The notes under the pieces are model-generated. The model saw only the letters and a program-made list of their open reading frames with translations. It was not told the origin of the DNA and ran no database searches. Shown here piece after piece: positions 1 through 12,166 of a stretch of DNA of 64,000 nucleotides. A program made the translations under genes and the position numbers. Position 1 is the first letter of the stretch; every line of letters starts with the position of its first letter. This DNA comes from Oenanthe sinensis (Eukaryota; Streptophyta; Magnoliopsida; Apiales; Apiaceae): positions 33,044,860-33,108,859 of the forward strand of contig CM053796.1 in NCBI GenBank assembly GCA_028671895.1, read 5' to 3'.

Positions 1-1510
1 ATGTCCTACTGTTTTCCTTTATGTTGACAAAATATGTGCTATTCCAAACTTCAGTGAGCACCACTAAACAAATTAAGTGGAGTGGCAGGAGTCAGGACCG
101 ACGGACCCCTCAATATTTTGTTGGAAATTTGTATAATACGTATGTCCCAAATTAATGAGATATTTTGTGTATAATTTTTTTATTATTTAATAATTATAAA
201 TATGTCGCATGTTTAACTTTTAACTCATATTTAACTAATATAAATATGATTAAATTATAAATATTAATATTTGTCTATTAAATATGTTTACAATACTCTT
301 AATACAATATATAATTAGGTTTTAAGAGATCACATAAAATATTATCGCTCATTACCTCTCATCGCGCTCAAAATTATGGAAAATATATAAGAGGAATTCA
401 AATTCAATCTCAATGGTTTGTAACCCGCAAATTATGTAAAAGTTGGTTTTTCAATTATCTATGGCAACATACACTCTCAGGAAAAGTACACACGTTTGAT
501 TGAAAAAACTAATAAATTAAAAGAAAGTATTTCAAAGATAGTACTAGATTTTGAAAATCACGAGTCTATTGAATCTCGTGTTGCGAGTAATCAAGGTTGT
601 GCGAATATGTATATTGATGGCCTAAGTCCGAATTTCTTGAACTTGGTTTTTGAAAAAAATCAATAATGTTGAAACAACATTTAGTGCGATCAAAGAACCA
701 ATTATACACCTTCAGAATTTTAGTGAAAATTATTATCATCCTGAAGATCAACCATTGAGTCAACACTCATGTGCTGAGGGTGAAAATGAGAGAGATTGTG
801 ACGAGTTTCTTTATCATTTTGGCATGAATTTATTTTATTTGTATCAAAAATTAATTTATTTAATTCATTTGTTGGTAAAAAAATATTATATATGTCATTT
901 AAAAATAATAAAATAGGGAAGTTAAAAATAACTAATTTAAAATTGTAAACATTTTGAATATATGATATGTTTATAAATACAAATATAAATATGATATATT
1001 AGTAAATCAATTTTTAAATGGGACACATAAGAAAAAAAAACCTATTTTATTTCTGTTCATTGACAGTTGTATAGTTAGTGTTAGACTATTGGTATAAAAA
1101 TAGTAATAAATTATGAGTTTGTTTTGCTTTTTCTACAAGTAATTTATATATAAGCCGAAAAAATTATATATATTTAGTGATATTTTTGTGCACTATGATT
1201 CACTATAAAATATATGCTTGGTTATATATTTTTGAAGTATTGTTCGTGTAATCGTAATAATTTTTTTTTATTGATAGTGAGACTTGTAATTTTTTGAATA
1301 AATAAATTAATATATTAACAAAATGGTTAGCCACGCACCCCATTAATTTCAATTTTTTCATAAAATTTAAGGTTTTGCATTGATAAATTAGAGAGGTCTT
1401 ATAAATATGGGCTAAATATTTTAATTTTGGAGATATATAGTAAAAAATTTGAGTTAATTTGATTGATCTCAAAAATTAGAAATTAATATAAATATAATGT
1501 GTGCGTATAT
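1..1510. other. AT-rich intergenic DNA with an unrecognised ORF remnant
   Basis: The stretch is strongly AT-rich with many short poly-A and poly-T runs. A frame on the + strand at about 451-666 stays open for roughly 70 codons and ends in TAA at 664-666. It has a plausible mixed composition (Lys/Glu/Ser/Asn) but no start codon context and no domain I recognise. It may be a decayed transposon or gene fragment. Nothing else here looks functional. Confidence 0.4.
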
Positions 1511-1707
1511 ATTTTATAGAGAATAAGAAATCTAAGATTGATCTTACCTAACTTATGATAATTATGATATTTTTATATGCACAATCAAAATAATATTTAC
1601 AAAGATTGTGTATATCAAAATACCATAATTATCAAACACAACTATTTTATTCATCATGTTTAAAAAATTAATAAGATGAATCTTAGGTTCCTTATTCTCT
1701 ATTTTAT
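1511..1707. mobile_element. Small hairpin MITE (near-perfect inverted repeat)
   Basis: The two halves of this roughly 200 bp segment are reverse complements over most of their length. The left outer arm (about 1513-1548, containing AGAGAATAAGAAATCTAAGA) matches the right outer arm (about 1673-1706, AATCTTAGGTTCCTTATTCT on the + strand) with a few mismatches. The inner arms around 1557-1586 and 1612-1643 also pair, leaving a short AT-rich loop. Such stem-loop elements with no coding capacity are typical of MITEs. I could not define a target-site duplication, so the superfamily is unassigned. Confidence 0.6.
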
Positions 1708-4700
1708 ATTATATGATATGGTTTTTAACCTTATCTCTCAAGTCTTTTATATTTATACAAGTTTATAATCTGTACGAAGAATGAGATGATATTTAAGTAA
1801 ATTTAATTTTAATTTTTATTGATATTTAATATAAAATTTTATAATATTGAGAATTTATTTTAATGCATACCATATATATATATTTTTTATATAAATTTAT
1901 TAAAACCTTATGCAAACCACGATGAGCCTAATAACTCTTACAGTATATCATAGGATTTCATAATCTAACTAGACCCGAAACGAATCCAACACCAAAAAAT
2001 ACAAATCTGAGTTAAAGGTTTTAAGTTATGAGGATGAGGATGGTAAAAGCTAGGATAAAAAAAATTGGGCCAATTTAGTCGATCTCAAAGAAAATCAAAA
2101 CCCAACATAAATATTGCATCATGTATATAATATATATATCACATATTATATAATACATTATTGTGTTAGACTTAATAGGACCGATGCATATCTATCGTAT
2201 ATTATAATATTGACGAAAAATTAAAAGTTTTGATTAGGTACTGAGCCACGAACCTAAAAAATATACAGATATTAGATATAATATGGTCTAAAAAATATAC
2301 ATATATCAGATATAATTTTATTTAATATATAATTTTACTTAATATAATATGAGCCATAATTATATATATTATATATATATATATTTAAATATCATTTCTT
2401 ATTAATATACGTATAATATATTGATTTTTGTCATAATTATAATTTTATTTAATATAATATGTGCTATTGATACAATTAATTGATGTATATACATATATCA
2501 GAGTGAAGTTCACACATTGTTCGGGGGTTGAGCCTTATAAATATAATGTTGAATATAAAAGCACCCAATTAGAGTTTGATATCTTAGAAGTGACATAACC
2601 TCATTTGTTATAGAATTAGATTCCCTATAAAAATTGATACTTTAAAAACTACTTCATTCTAGATCTTTCGAGTTGTATAGAACTTATCTCGAGCAGTCTT
2701 TTAAATGTTGTCCGACAAACATAAGTTTGTTAGAGATTTCTCTAGAATACCTATGACGAGACCCACGTCTTAATGTTAGTTAGACATTCGAGTATAAGTA
2801 AATTATCTATAAAACTCAATCATCGAACCCTACATATTATGAATTTTATTTTTAATAGTATTTATAATATCTTATTAATATAACTTTAATTTTTTTATCT
2901 ATAAGACTTTTCCTATATTTTTACCTTTTTTTATGAATACTACATTATGCTCAACGTGATTTGAAAGACTCAACGTAAATTTCATATTTAATTATTTCTT
3001 CTCATAAAATTTGTCATGTAAGTGCAAAACATTTATGAGTCTAATAAATTGTTACAAGACTTGAGAGAATACAGGTGATTTCTAAAAGTTTGATTTGTAA
3101 GTTGTGTGAGAAGTTGTTTACATCTTCATTTAACAACTTTCTTATTTACATGTGCCACTTATAAATTTTCCTAAAATGCAAAAATAAAAAATAAATATAC
3201 TTTTTAAATCAACAATGTTACATTCTAATTTTGGCTGGTGTTTTCCTTCATTAGTTATGTTAAATTGACATTCTTTTAATAATATCAATAATATCTTATT
3301 ATCTCTCAAGTTCCTGTCATAGCCTTGGTAGGTTTGTAAAAGATAAAATAAATTTATGTGCTATCTTTTCTAAACCTATTTCTTGAAACCACCATCTACT
3401 TGACTAAAATATTATGTCAATATTTTAGTTTCATTCTCTGTGACAAAAATTTCTGCCAAGTTTATTGTTAAATTTTTAGTTAAAACATATTTTCCAATAT
3501 TCGCGTAAGCTTTCTTATCATATCTTTACTAAAGAATTTATCGAAATTCCACCAAACTCATTGTCGTAGTAATAAAGAAATTGTCTTCAAACTCACTATT
3601 ATATGCATTCCTCAAGCAAAGTTTGCTATTAATATGAAAACTATACTTTATTTTCACCAAACATGATGTCACTTATAGATTTGAGAATGTAGCACTAAAT
3701 CATGCTTTATTGGACTAAATTGAACTTATAAATGAACATATTAATGAATTTTACAAGTAAAACCATTTATTTTAGTCCTTGACATTAAATTGTAGAGAAA
3801 TTTAGTGCCACCTACATATACATTGAAAACGTGCTCTTTGGTGTCATTATAAAAAGTTTACTCTTTGGCCTATACTGTATGTTTCACTTAATTTTTTTAG
3901 GCTAAGTATATCAACTAAAATTGTTACAATATTGATATTACATACATTTTCATTGCATAATTGGGTGATCATTATTTTTTCTAACAATCCTTTTCTAGAG
4001 TTCTTTGTAATTAAACTTCATCATGAGGCATTCTTCAAGATTTGAAACTTCATTATTTTTAAATAGTTTCTTATTCATTGTTTTCTTATGATTGTTTTAT
4101 CCTTCAAATTTGACATCACGAAAAATACAAATAACTCTATATAATTACATATATAGTTTGAAAAAAATAAAACCTAACAATGGTATATACAATAATGACT
4201 ATATTCATTATACCAATGTGTTGTTGTAAGTACATGTCAATATGCAACATAAATCAATAAAAAGAAGCTAACAAAAAAATCATGATGAAAACTTTATCTG
4301 GATATCATGTTGACATGCCATATGTTTTATTGTAGAAATCAAATGAAAATGTACTTGCATACAAAATAGAAAATTAAAAAAAATTATGAGAATTTTAGTT
4401 TGTCATTCTCATTTGTTCAATTTTTTTCCGGTATAAAATGTTAATCTCGAAAATAAATATTTTATTAAATTACTTTTAATGAGAGTTGTATAAAAAATAC
4501 TCGTACTTCGTTAATGAAACAACTCCATTTTCAATACTTTATATTTTTTAAATATTGATCGCGTTATTGTAACAATTTTTTTTATTCCTTGTTAGACTTG
4601 TGAATGGATAAATTAATGATATAAATTTAACAAAATAATCAAGGACTTAGCATACCGATAATTCTAAATTTTTTCATGAAAGTTTGGGTTCTGGGCTGCT

Positions 4701-5633
4701 ATGTTGGGCCTTTTGCAGACCACGATAAGACTAATAATCGTTATATCCTACGGGTATTATAATCTAACTGGACTCAATATAAATCCAACATGAATAAATA
4801 CAAATATGGGCCGAAGTTATGTTTATATAATACATTCACAATTCTTAACCCTAGCTCCCAACATATATCACCCGCCGCTTATGTAGCTCGATACACATCG
4901 CCACCCCTCTTTCATATTTTTAGCACAATCTTGAATCGGTTTTTCTCTTAAAAAGGCGTTCTTCATTGCATTGATTTTTTTATGTATGTAAGTATTTTTA
5001 TTCTCATTATCCAATTTTGATTTTTTGATCTGATTATAAATGTTTAGGCAATCATACCATTGAATTATATGTACTTCAAACACATCAATGACATGTATGT
5101 ATATTGGTGTATCCTGTAAAATCATGTTTTTAAATGTTAAAATAATCCGATTCTGATTATTATTTTCCACGTCGACCAGGTTTACTCTCATCGGGAGAGA
5201 TAAAACATCATTATCTTTTTATCATAAATCTACATTGTATACCTATTAATTATGATGTTAGATATAAAATATATAATATGGATTTGATTTTGGTGATTTG
5301 CGTTTAAAATTTAGTAACTTAATTTTGTGATTTATATTTTATTAGATGTGAATTTAGTTTTTTGGTCAACTGTCATTTTGTTTAGGAGATCTCGTCTACA
5401 AGATCTTTCATGAGAGACTCTATTTGGGAGGATTTGTTTGGGAGACCTTGTCTAATAGTCCTTCATTAGTGGAGGTGTTCCTGGAGGTTGAATTGAGGCT
5501 ACGGGGTTGATATTCATGGCAGAGTCGGTCATTATCAACATGTACCATTCACATATGTAAGTGTTGTTAATGTGTTTCAAAAGAATTTTGAGAGTCAAGT
5601 TCACATTTAGAAATTTATATATGTTTAATGTTT
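1708..5633. other. Long AT-rich intergenic region, no gene seen
   Basis: About 3.9 kb of AT-rich DNA without a credible reading frame. Short ORFs here lack start context, splice structure and any recognisable domain. Repeated AT-rich words, such as a short duplication around 2320-2460, suggest old transposon debris. I assign nothing specific. Confidence 0.5.
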
Positions 5634-6866
5634 AAAATTTATTTATGTGTTTTATATCAAAATGGTCACTCATTGCACTCAAATCGCTCACTTAGGCCAC
5701 TCGTTTAAACGAGACCTCATTTAAACCACTAAAATGCACATATGTATCACGCCGTTAACGGACAACCTACGATTTTATGGAAAATGTTAAGAATTTAAAT
5801 TTTGTTAGATTATAAACCAAATGTCCTTATTGTTGACATGTTCATCTATGTTACACCTACGTTTCAATGATTTTGAACCTAGTATTCCACCATTGTAACA
5901 AATCGTAGATTTTCATTATGATGAAATGTGGGTGCAATGTAGGGATGTGCATGGTGCAGTTTGGGGCGGTTACGGGCATTAACCGTAATCAAACCGTTGA
6001 TTTCGGTTCAGTTCAGTTAATTAACATAAACCATAACCAAATCATTTAAAGGTTTTTCGGTTTCGGTTAACCATGAGTGGGTTACCATTTTTTTGACTTT
6101 TTCCTCAATTTTTTTACTTTTTTATACCATTTCATATTAGTAGACAAATATTATTAATAAACTTGCATCTTTTTTTTCTATAATTTATAACTAACTTTAT
6201 TGGTATAAAGATTAAATTTATCAAAAGAATAAATATTTTTATTTCTTCCTTTATTTATTAAAATGATTTTATTGAAAAAAATGACATTTTTTTATAATAT
6301 GTACTCATACACTTTGTAATGAAGTTCTCACTAGATTATATTAAAATTCATATATCATAAAACTGAATATAAACATTATTGATATTAGTGTTATTAATTT
6401 TAAATAACATATATTATATACTTAATATATATGCATATATATATAATAATAATAAATATCCGGTTCGGTTAATTTCGGTGCGGTTTTAACATAAAACCGA
6501 AACCACACCATTAATTTTGGTTTTTTATTCCCGATTTTTTTGGGGGGGGGGTTTCGGTTTAGTTATTTTCAATGTGATTTTTTGGTTTTTTCGGATTTTT
6601 TTTGTTTTAGTTTTTTCTGCTCACCCCTAGGCAATGTGAATGAACATGTCAAAAATAAGAGTCATTAATTTATAATCTAACATAATTTTTTAATTTTTAA
6701 CCATTTACGTTAAATTGTCGGTGGCCCGTTAATGACATAATATATGTGTGTGTGTGCGCGTGCGCATTTTAGTGGTTTAAATGAGACCCCGTTTAGATGA
6801 GTCTAAATAAGAGATTTGAGTGCAATGAGTGACCACTTTGATATAAAACTCATTTATTTATTTGTG
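5634..6866. mobile_element. Outer long-inverted-repeat (foldback-type) element interrupted by a second element
   Basis: The sequence from about 5634 to 5855 reappears inverted at about 6631-6866. Shared blocks include the core TCACTCATTGCACTCAAAT (left, + strand) and its complement at about 6815-6835, then TTTAAACCACTAAAATGC, then a block ending in GACATGTTCAT. The arms are over 200 bp each, as in foldback or MULE-type non-autonomous DNA transposons. The left arm is followed by about 85 bp of loop, then the inner element at 5941-6630. I cannot define the target-site duplication, so the superfamily is inference only. Confidence 0.65.
5941..6630. mobile_element. hAT-like MITE nested in the outer inverted-repeat element
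   Basis: The left end (AGGGATGTGCA) and right end (TGCTCACCCCTA) are inverted copies of a terminus common in plant hAT-type MITEs. Subterminal GGTTCGGTT-like words are present on both sides. The 7 bp GCAATGT flanks the element directly at 5934-5940 and 6631-6637, consistent with a decayed 8 bp target duplication. The interior is AT-rich and non-coding, with a run of nine or more G at about 6541. The insertion lies at the base of the right arm of the outer element, so it is the younger of the two. Confidence 0.65.
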
Positions 6867-7049
6867 GGTTCTATAAATACTATAAACTATAAAAATGAAA
6901 AATATCAATTGCTCTTGTTTATTTCGTAATTTTTTTCTTTCTTTGAAATTTAATTGTTTGACTATCTAGTCATTAAATCTTATTGTTATTATAGTATGAT
7001 AATTTGAATTACAACACAAATATTACAGGTTTGTGTTTGTTTTTAAACA

Positions 7050-7742
7050 ATGAAGAAAATGCTCCAAATTCAACCCATCTTACCTGGTATCTTGCTTAAA
7101 GGTAAGTGAAGATCTATATATTCTGCATTTGACTTTATTTTATCAGAACTAAAAGCACCTACCAAGCCTATATGCTGCATGCACCGCAGATTTTTACTTC
7201 AGTTAGATTGAAATTCACATATGCTGGTGTGCACAAGATCGAAGCAGCATATTTTTTCATTCTACAGCTTCTACAAGTTGAAAAATTGACTGTTGAAGGA
7301 GGTATGAGATTTTAGATGTTATAATCTTTTTTGCGTGTTTTAAAGATATTTCATTGCTTATCAATGGACAATGATATATATAATATGCTGAAATTGTTTT
7401 GCTTTGAGTGTTACTAACTAACTTAATAATTTTGGACATCGATCGGTCTATCAGGTTGCAAGAGGGAAATCTTTGCAGACTTCAGACACAACCTGCAAAG
7501 GTAAAGAAAAAGTAAGAATCAAGATCAAGATCAAGAATACCAGCACAGAGAAAAAGGAAGCTCCAAGGAGCTTTGATTATGAAAATCCACCCAAATTGCC
7601 TGGTCCCTCGTGGATCGAAAACGGGATTTATGGAATCCTTCCATTGGTGAGGAGCCGGTACCAGAAGCAACTGTACAAGAGTGGAAAACTACTTTTGAGC
7701 ATGCATATAAGCTGGATTGAAGACAAATTCAATTCCATCTAA
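7050..7742 (+). CDS. Doubtful small spliced gene, unknown product
   Basis: A short ATG-initiated frame at 7050 (MKKMLQIQPILPGILL) runs into a good GT donor (GGTAAGTG at about 7100). A second open frame follows an AG acceptor near 7454 and stays open to TAA at 7740-7742. It encodes a Lys-rich stretch (VRIKIKIKN) and then a Pro/Trp-containing tail (PKLPGPSWIENG). Joining the two segments directly does not keep the frame. Either another small exon lies between them (a candidate is at about 7265-7298) or this is a pseudogene or non-coding transcript. I recognise no family. Confidence 0.3.
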
Positions 7743-8205
7743 TTAACTAGACACAAGTCATGTTTTTTCTTTGTAAAAGTATGAATGTTGTTTCACATTT
7801 CTGTGGTTACCATGCCAAGTGTAATACAATTGGATCTAAGTCTGTCGTTAGCATAGCTAGCCTACCACAGTATTGTAACACTAATTAGAAACTGAAAAGA
7901 CGTGAAAAACGTAATGCAAGGCCAATGGATTTCTTTTATGAGATTGAAAAATGTACTTGTATTGAGATATTTCGATGAGAAAGATTCACTTCAGAAATCT
8001 TTTGTAATAATAATATAGAGGAAGAAGCGTCTTATTAACATATTGGAATGATGGTTCTCCAAAGGATTGAGATACTGTAAAGCGTGACACTTACAATTTA
8101 AACATTACATGAATGTATATACTTCCGATTACTTACCTTGCAAGAATAAAACTAAAATCTTTACTTGGGTTTATTTAATATCAAAAATCAAAAACAAAAA
8201 AATGT
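7743..8205. other. Spacer, probably the 3' flanks of two convergent transcripts
   Basis: No ORF of interest. This gap lies between the doubtful + strand gene and the - strand dehydratase gene, so both 3' ends would fall here. AT-rich, with nothing further recognised. Confidence 0.4.
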
Positions 8206-9450
8206 TTAATCTCCCCGGGAAGGTGACCACGGGGTCATATCAATTGGATAACTTCCCAGAACCCGTAGAAATGATGTAAACTCCTGAACTTCAGCTAATG
8301 CATTTTGTGCCCTTACATCCGCCATTGAAGCCTCAAAATCGACGAAGAACAGGTACTCGAAGTGCTTTGCCGTGCCAGAATTCTCCCCATCGACCACCCT
8401 GATTGGTTGGTTCCGGTGAGGCCGGCTCTCGATTTTTGTCAAGCTGATGTTTCGAAATGCGAATGCTGATAATACTTTGAACAACACTGACATTCCTTTA
8501 TCGTGTGCAAAGACAATGCTTGTTTTGAACGGGCGGTCTGTTCGTGGAATTATAGGCTCTCGGGCAAGCATCACGAATCGAGTTACGTTACTCGAATCGT
8601 CTTGTATACCGTTTGCGAGGATATGTAGACCGTAAAGTTCAGCTGCGCGTGCAGATGCGATTGCTGCAGTGTCGCGGAGATTGTTGGCTGCAATGAACTC
8701 GGCAGCTCCCGCGGTATCATCAACGGCCTCACGCGCTACGGTGAGGCCGAGCTTTGTTAACGTGTTCTCGCATTGAGATAATGCTTGTGGATGCGAGATG
8801 ACGCGAGTGAGATACTCTTTGCGGACGCCTGGGAGAGCTAAGAGACAGTGATGCACAGGGAGTTGAACTTCACCTACTATGTGAAGTTTGTGACGGAGGA
8901 GCAGATCGTAGTTTCGGTGAATGCTGCCTCCGAGTGAGTTTTCCACTGGTAGTACAGCGCGATCTGCGATCCAGAGCTCTACAGCTTGGAAAGCGATCTC
9001 GAATTGATCGCACGGGATCGCGTCGCAGTTAGGATAAGCTTTTCCTGCTGCGGCCTCGCTGTAAGCTCCTGGAACACCTTGATACGCAACTCGTAGCGTA
9101 GATCCGTGCATCGGCGCAGGAGATAGATCTGCAATTGTCAGAGGCTTCGGTAAATTATCGATCGGGACTAGGTCTAGCGTTTTGTGACCATTGACAGCGG
9201 TGATGTTATCACCGGTTTTCTCCGTGTTCTGTTGTTCCTGCGAGACAACTTTGCTAGCTAAAATTGCACAAGAGGCTTGCCAGTCGGCCCGAGTCGCGCC
9301 GACCGAGTTGGCGAAGTTCGTTGCATTTGATACCGAGTCAACTCGGTAAGCCGAGTTGATTGTAAGTTGACTCGGTCCGAGTCGGCTAGTTGTACCTGAG
9401 TTCATTCCCCAGGCTGTAGAAATGAAATTAGTGGTGGAGATGGTCTGCAT
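8206..9450 (-). CDS. ADT: Arogenate/prephenate dehydratase, plastid, intronless
   Basis: A single uninterrupted 414-codon frame, as expected for this often intronless plant family. The first ~110 residues are rich in Ser, Thr, Asn and Ala and lack the conserved core, consistent with a plastid transit peptide. The catalytic PDT domain (about residues 118-295) starts at LRVAYQGVPGAYSEAAA and includes LPVENSLGGSIHRNYDLL and the substrate-site motif NVTRF. A C-terminal ACT regulatory domain (about 305-405) carries the ESRPHR Phe-binding motif. The enzyme decarboxylates and dehydrates arogenate to phenylalanine (or prephenate to phenylpyruvate), the last step of Phe synthesis. Which paralogue (ADT1-6) it is cannot be decided here, though the intronless structure suggests the ADT3-6 type. 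The gene looks fully intact. Confidence 0.93.
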   Translation of the reverse strand: MQTISTTNFISTAWGMNSGTTSRLGPSQLTINSAYRVDSVSNATNFANSVGATRADWQASCAILASKVVSQEQQNTEKTGDNITAVNGHKTLDLVPIDNLPKPLTIADLSPAPMHGSTLRVAYQGVPGAYSEAAAGKAYPNCDAIPCDQFEIAFQAVELWIADRAVLPVENSLGGSIHRNYDLLLRHKLHIVGEVQLPVHHCLLALPGVRKEYLTRVISHPQALSQCENTLTKLGLTVAREAVDDTAGAAEFIAANNLRDTAAIASARAAELYGLHILANGIQDDSSNVTRFVMLAREPIIPRTDRPFKTSIVFAHDKGMSVLFKVLSAFAFRNISLTKIESRPHRNQPIRVVDGENSGTAKHFEYLFFVDFEASMADVRAQNALAEVQEFTSFLRVLGSYPIDMTPWSPSRGD

Positions 9451-9630
9451 TTGGATTTGTAGTTGGAGTTTATAATATGAATTTGGAATAATATGAACAA
9501 TAATAATAATGAAATGTAAATTCTAAAAAGAATGAGTTGAGAAAAATTGAGTTAGGCGAGGAAGATGTTTTATTAAGCTTGTAGTTATATGAACAACCAA
9601 GCTGAGAATAAGTTGAGGGTATGTTTGGTG

Positions 9631-9697
9631 TTTTTATACTATGAAGGATTCAAGAAGAGTAGATGAAAACGTAAGCCTTGGTCAATTCTCACCTAAC
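9631..9697 (-). promoter_or_regulatory. Putative ADT core promoter: TATA box and AC-type element
   Basis: Read on the - strand, TATAAAAA lies at 9631-9638, about 180 bp upstream of the dehydratase start codon. An ACCTAAC word, matching the AC-III element bound by R2R3-MYB regulators of phenylpropanoid genes, lies at 9691-9697 about 55 bp further upstream, in the opposite orientation. The motifs are visible; their use is inference from the known co-regulation of Phe supply with lignin and phenylpropanoid genes. Confidence 0.4.
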
Positions 9698-9784
9698 CTT
9701 TCCTCCTTTCCCATCTCTTTCTTTTTATTTTTTTCCTCAACTCAATGTGCGAATAATATAATCATGTATTGTAAGTATTATTGG

Positions 9785-9843
9785 TAGATGTAGTAGGTGT
9801 AGTGTGTGTGGCATTTTAGATGTAGTAGGTGTAATGTGTGTGG
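9785..9843. repeat. Tandem duplication, 32 bp unit, two copies
   Basis: The unit beginning TAGATGTAGTAGGTGTA is repeated at 9785 and 9817 with one or two substitutions. It lies upstream of the dehydratase promoter region and looks like a local slippage product. Confidence 0.7.
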
Positions 9844-10613
9844 CTATATAGATGCCATGTATTAGTTCAATTTTTGGTGGTTTTGGCCTTTGGGCAAGTG
9901 GACAATATAGAATTAGCAATTAGTCCAAACACCAGGCTTACGAAACAAGTTTGAGTGACTTGTGTTTGTCAAAGCTATTGAATAATTGCATGTAAGTTTA
10001 TCAAGTACAACTGTACAAGTAATAGAACCAAGATTATTTTACGTAATACTAAGCATAACCCGCATAAAATTCTTGATTTTGTTTGTATATATATTTTAGA
10101 TTTGTTTTTTTCCAAGTGTTTATGTTCCTTTTAACCCAATTTGATACATTTTTGAAATAATTTCTATGAATAAATTTACAAAATTATTTCGCTAGTTGAA
10201 AGATATGTATATGACCATATACTCTATTTAAATGATGATTGTTATTTTAAATTTTAATTAAATTATGTATTATGCATTTTTTAATATGTTGAGCATGTGA
10301 ACATTACGTGTAGAATTAAAAACGTGTTTTTGTAACTCGTATTGAATAATTGCAAAGCCAGGTCCCCTGCACATGTTGGTTCTGTAGCTTCTGTTAACTC
10401 GAGGCTGGCTTCTAGTAATAAACTAGACGAAAACAGTATCTGTCTTTTATTAGCCAGAGCGTTAAAATTGAATATATTTGAATTCAAATTTGGTCACGGG
10501 TTAGTTTTAAGATTACATCTGTAATTATATATTTGTTTGAATAATTTATTATGAGTAGTTAAAATATATTGCTTTTGGCCTAATTTGATAAGCAACCTCT
10601 TGCATAAATATTA
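9844..10613. other. Intergenic, no gene seen
   Basis: AT-rich spacer upstream of the dehydratase gene. Short overlapping frames around 10281-10524 on both strands lack homology I can recognise and are treated as chance ORFs. Confidence 0.4.
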
Positions 10614-10865
10614 CTCCCTCCGTCCCGGCCAGTTGTTATCATTTCAAAATGGGGTGTCTGGCACGCATTTTAAGGTGAATTTTAAGGATAGTTCCATAAT
10701 TTATTTTTGAAATTTTCCTTTTTTGTATAAATATAGAACAATCCTATTTTTATACAAAAAAAGAATTTTTTAAAAATAAGTTATGGAACTATTCTTAAAA
10801 TCCACCTTAAAATGCGTGCCAGAAAGTGAAAAAAAAGTGATAACAATTGGTTGGGACAGAGGGAG
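10614..10865. mobile_element. Stowaway-type MITE (Tc1/mariner superfamily), near complete
   Basis: The left terminus is CTCCCTCCGTCCC and the right terminus GGGACAGAGGGAG, the classical Stowaway ends. TA dinucleotides flank the 252 bp element at 10612-10613 and 10866-10867. Almost the whole element is an inverted repeat: blocks such as GGCACGCATTTTAAGGTG on the left reappear inverted at about 10800-10822. It can therefore fold as a long hairpin. It has no coding capacity and would need a mariner-like transposase in trans. Confidence 0.9.
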
Positions 10866-10932
10866 TACTAGCTGAGTGAATATTAAGCCGAGGCATATGC
10901 CCTAAAAATTTTATGGTGTCAAATCTCATGTA

Positions 10933-11132
10933 CTTTTTCTGTTTCATTTATTTTATTTAAGAATAAAATTTTATATTTTAGTCAATTATAATAAATAAAT
11001 TAATATTTATCAAAAAATTAAATTATTTTTCATAAAAATTAACTCTTATTTTATCATATCAATTAAAATTGAACAAATTTTTTAATACAAACAAGTTAGT
11101 AAAGCAGGCAAATGTAAACGGAATGAAGGGGG
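10933..11132. mobile_element. Degenerate Stowaway-like MITE
   Basis: The left end reads CTTTTTCTGTTTCATTT after a TA. The right end reads AAATGTAAACGGAATGAAGG followed by GGTA. The ends resemble diverged Stowaway termini (CTCCCTCCGTTTCATTT type), and the TA at 10931-10932 and 11133-11134 would be the target duplication. The interior is AT-rich. It lies only about 65 bp from the better-preserved element on its left. The call rests on weak end similarity. Confidence 0.4.
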
Positions 11133-12056
11133 TATATCTTTAGGAAATCTTTGTTGCGCAATCAAACACTGGTATCAAATCTCTGGGGTCCTATTCTATT
11201 ATCCCCTCAACTAAAAGTAAAGTTTTAGATGTTGTTATTTGGTTTTCAAAATCGTAGAAAGTAGAAGTTACTTGGAAGTTAAAATACCCATATAATATAG
11301 AAAGTGACTGACCTAGTCCTCCACTCCAAAACACATATATCTTATATATTTATGTTAAAATATATGTGTATGTATATATAACTCACCCATATATTTTTTT
11401 ATCCAATATTAAATAATATATGAAACTTTTTTAAAAATTTATAATGTTTAATATAAATTTATAAAAAAATAAACTATCACAATGAAGAAAATATTTAAAT
11501 TAGTCATTACAAAAAAGTGATAAATTGAAACTCATAAATATATTGGAAAAGAAAAATTATATTTAGATAAAATATTTGTTTTTAAAAAAGAAATCGACAT
11601 TAATAATGACAAATTTCATAATTTTAACAAAAAGACATAATGAAAAACTAGGATGAGTATCATACACATTCAAATAAATAATATTTTTTTAATTATGTTC
11701 TATTTATTTATTTTAAATTATGAGATAATACAATACAACAAAAAAATTCACCCAATAATTTTTTTGAATAATATTTAGTTTAGAAATTATAATGAAAAAT
11801 ATAATAAAATAAAAAAAAGGATTTTTGTCAGTATTTAAATAATTAATTTTTAAAAAATGTTGTCTTTAAGATGTGTATTAATAAAAAAATTTATTAACTT
11901 CAAGTCGAATAAATAATATATAAGAAATAAAATATTATATCAATTAAAATGGATAATGAGGAAGTACAAGTTTCAAAATATTAACCAAACAGATTTTTTA
12001 ATTTCCCATGAACTTTAAATAAATAGTAAATAGAACTTATATAGGAAGTAATTTCC
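11133..12056. other. AT-rich intergenic, no gene seen
   Basis: Nearly 1 kb of A/T-dominated sequence with stops in every frame. No motif beyond poly-A/T runs and no recognisable transposon ends. Confidence 0.45.
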
Positions 12057-12104
12057 TACACTATACCAAACAAGCACCGATACACTATACCAAACAAGCA
12101 CCGA
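12057..12104. repeat. Perfect tandem duplication of 24 bp
   Basis: The 24-mer starting TACACTATACCAAACAAGCA occurs twice, back to back, without mismatch. It lies just left of a Tourist-like MITE copy. Perfect identity suggests a recent slippage event. Confidence 0.85.
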
Positions 12105-12166
12105 TACCTATGAAATTTTTATATTGACCTTGTCGGGCTCTTTCATAGACACATACTAATTAACTT

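Noticed and set aside
3300..3900. Possible copia-like fragment on the - strand
   Set aside because: Frames are broken every 10-30 codons and no retroelement motif could be confirmed by eye.
1203..5191. Several - strand ORFs of 89-107 codons in the left intergenic region
   Set aside because: Composition follows the local AT bias (Ile, Lys, Asn, Tyr) and no family is recognisable.
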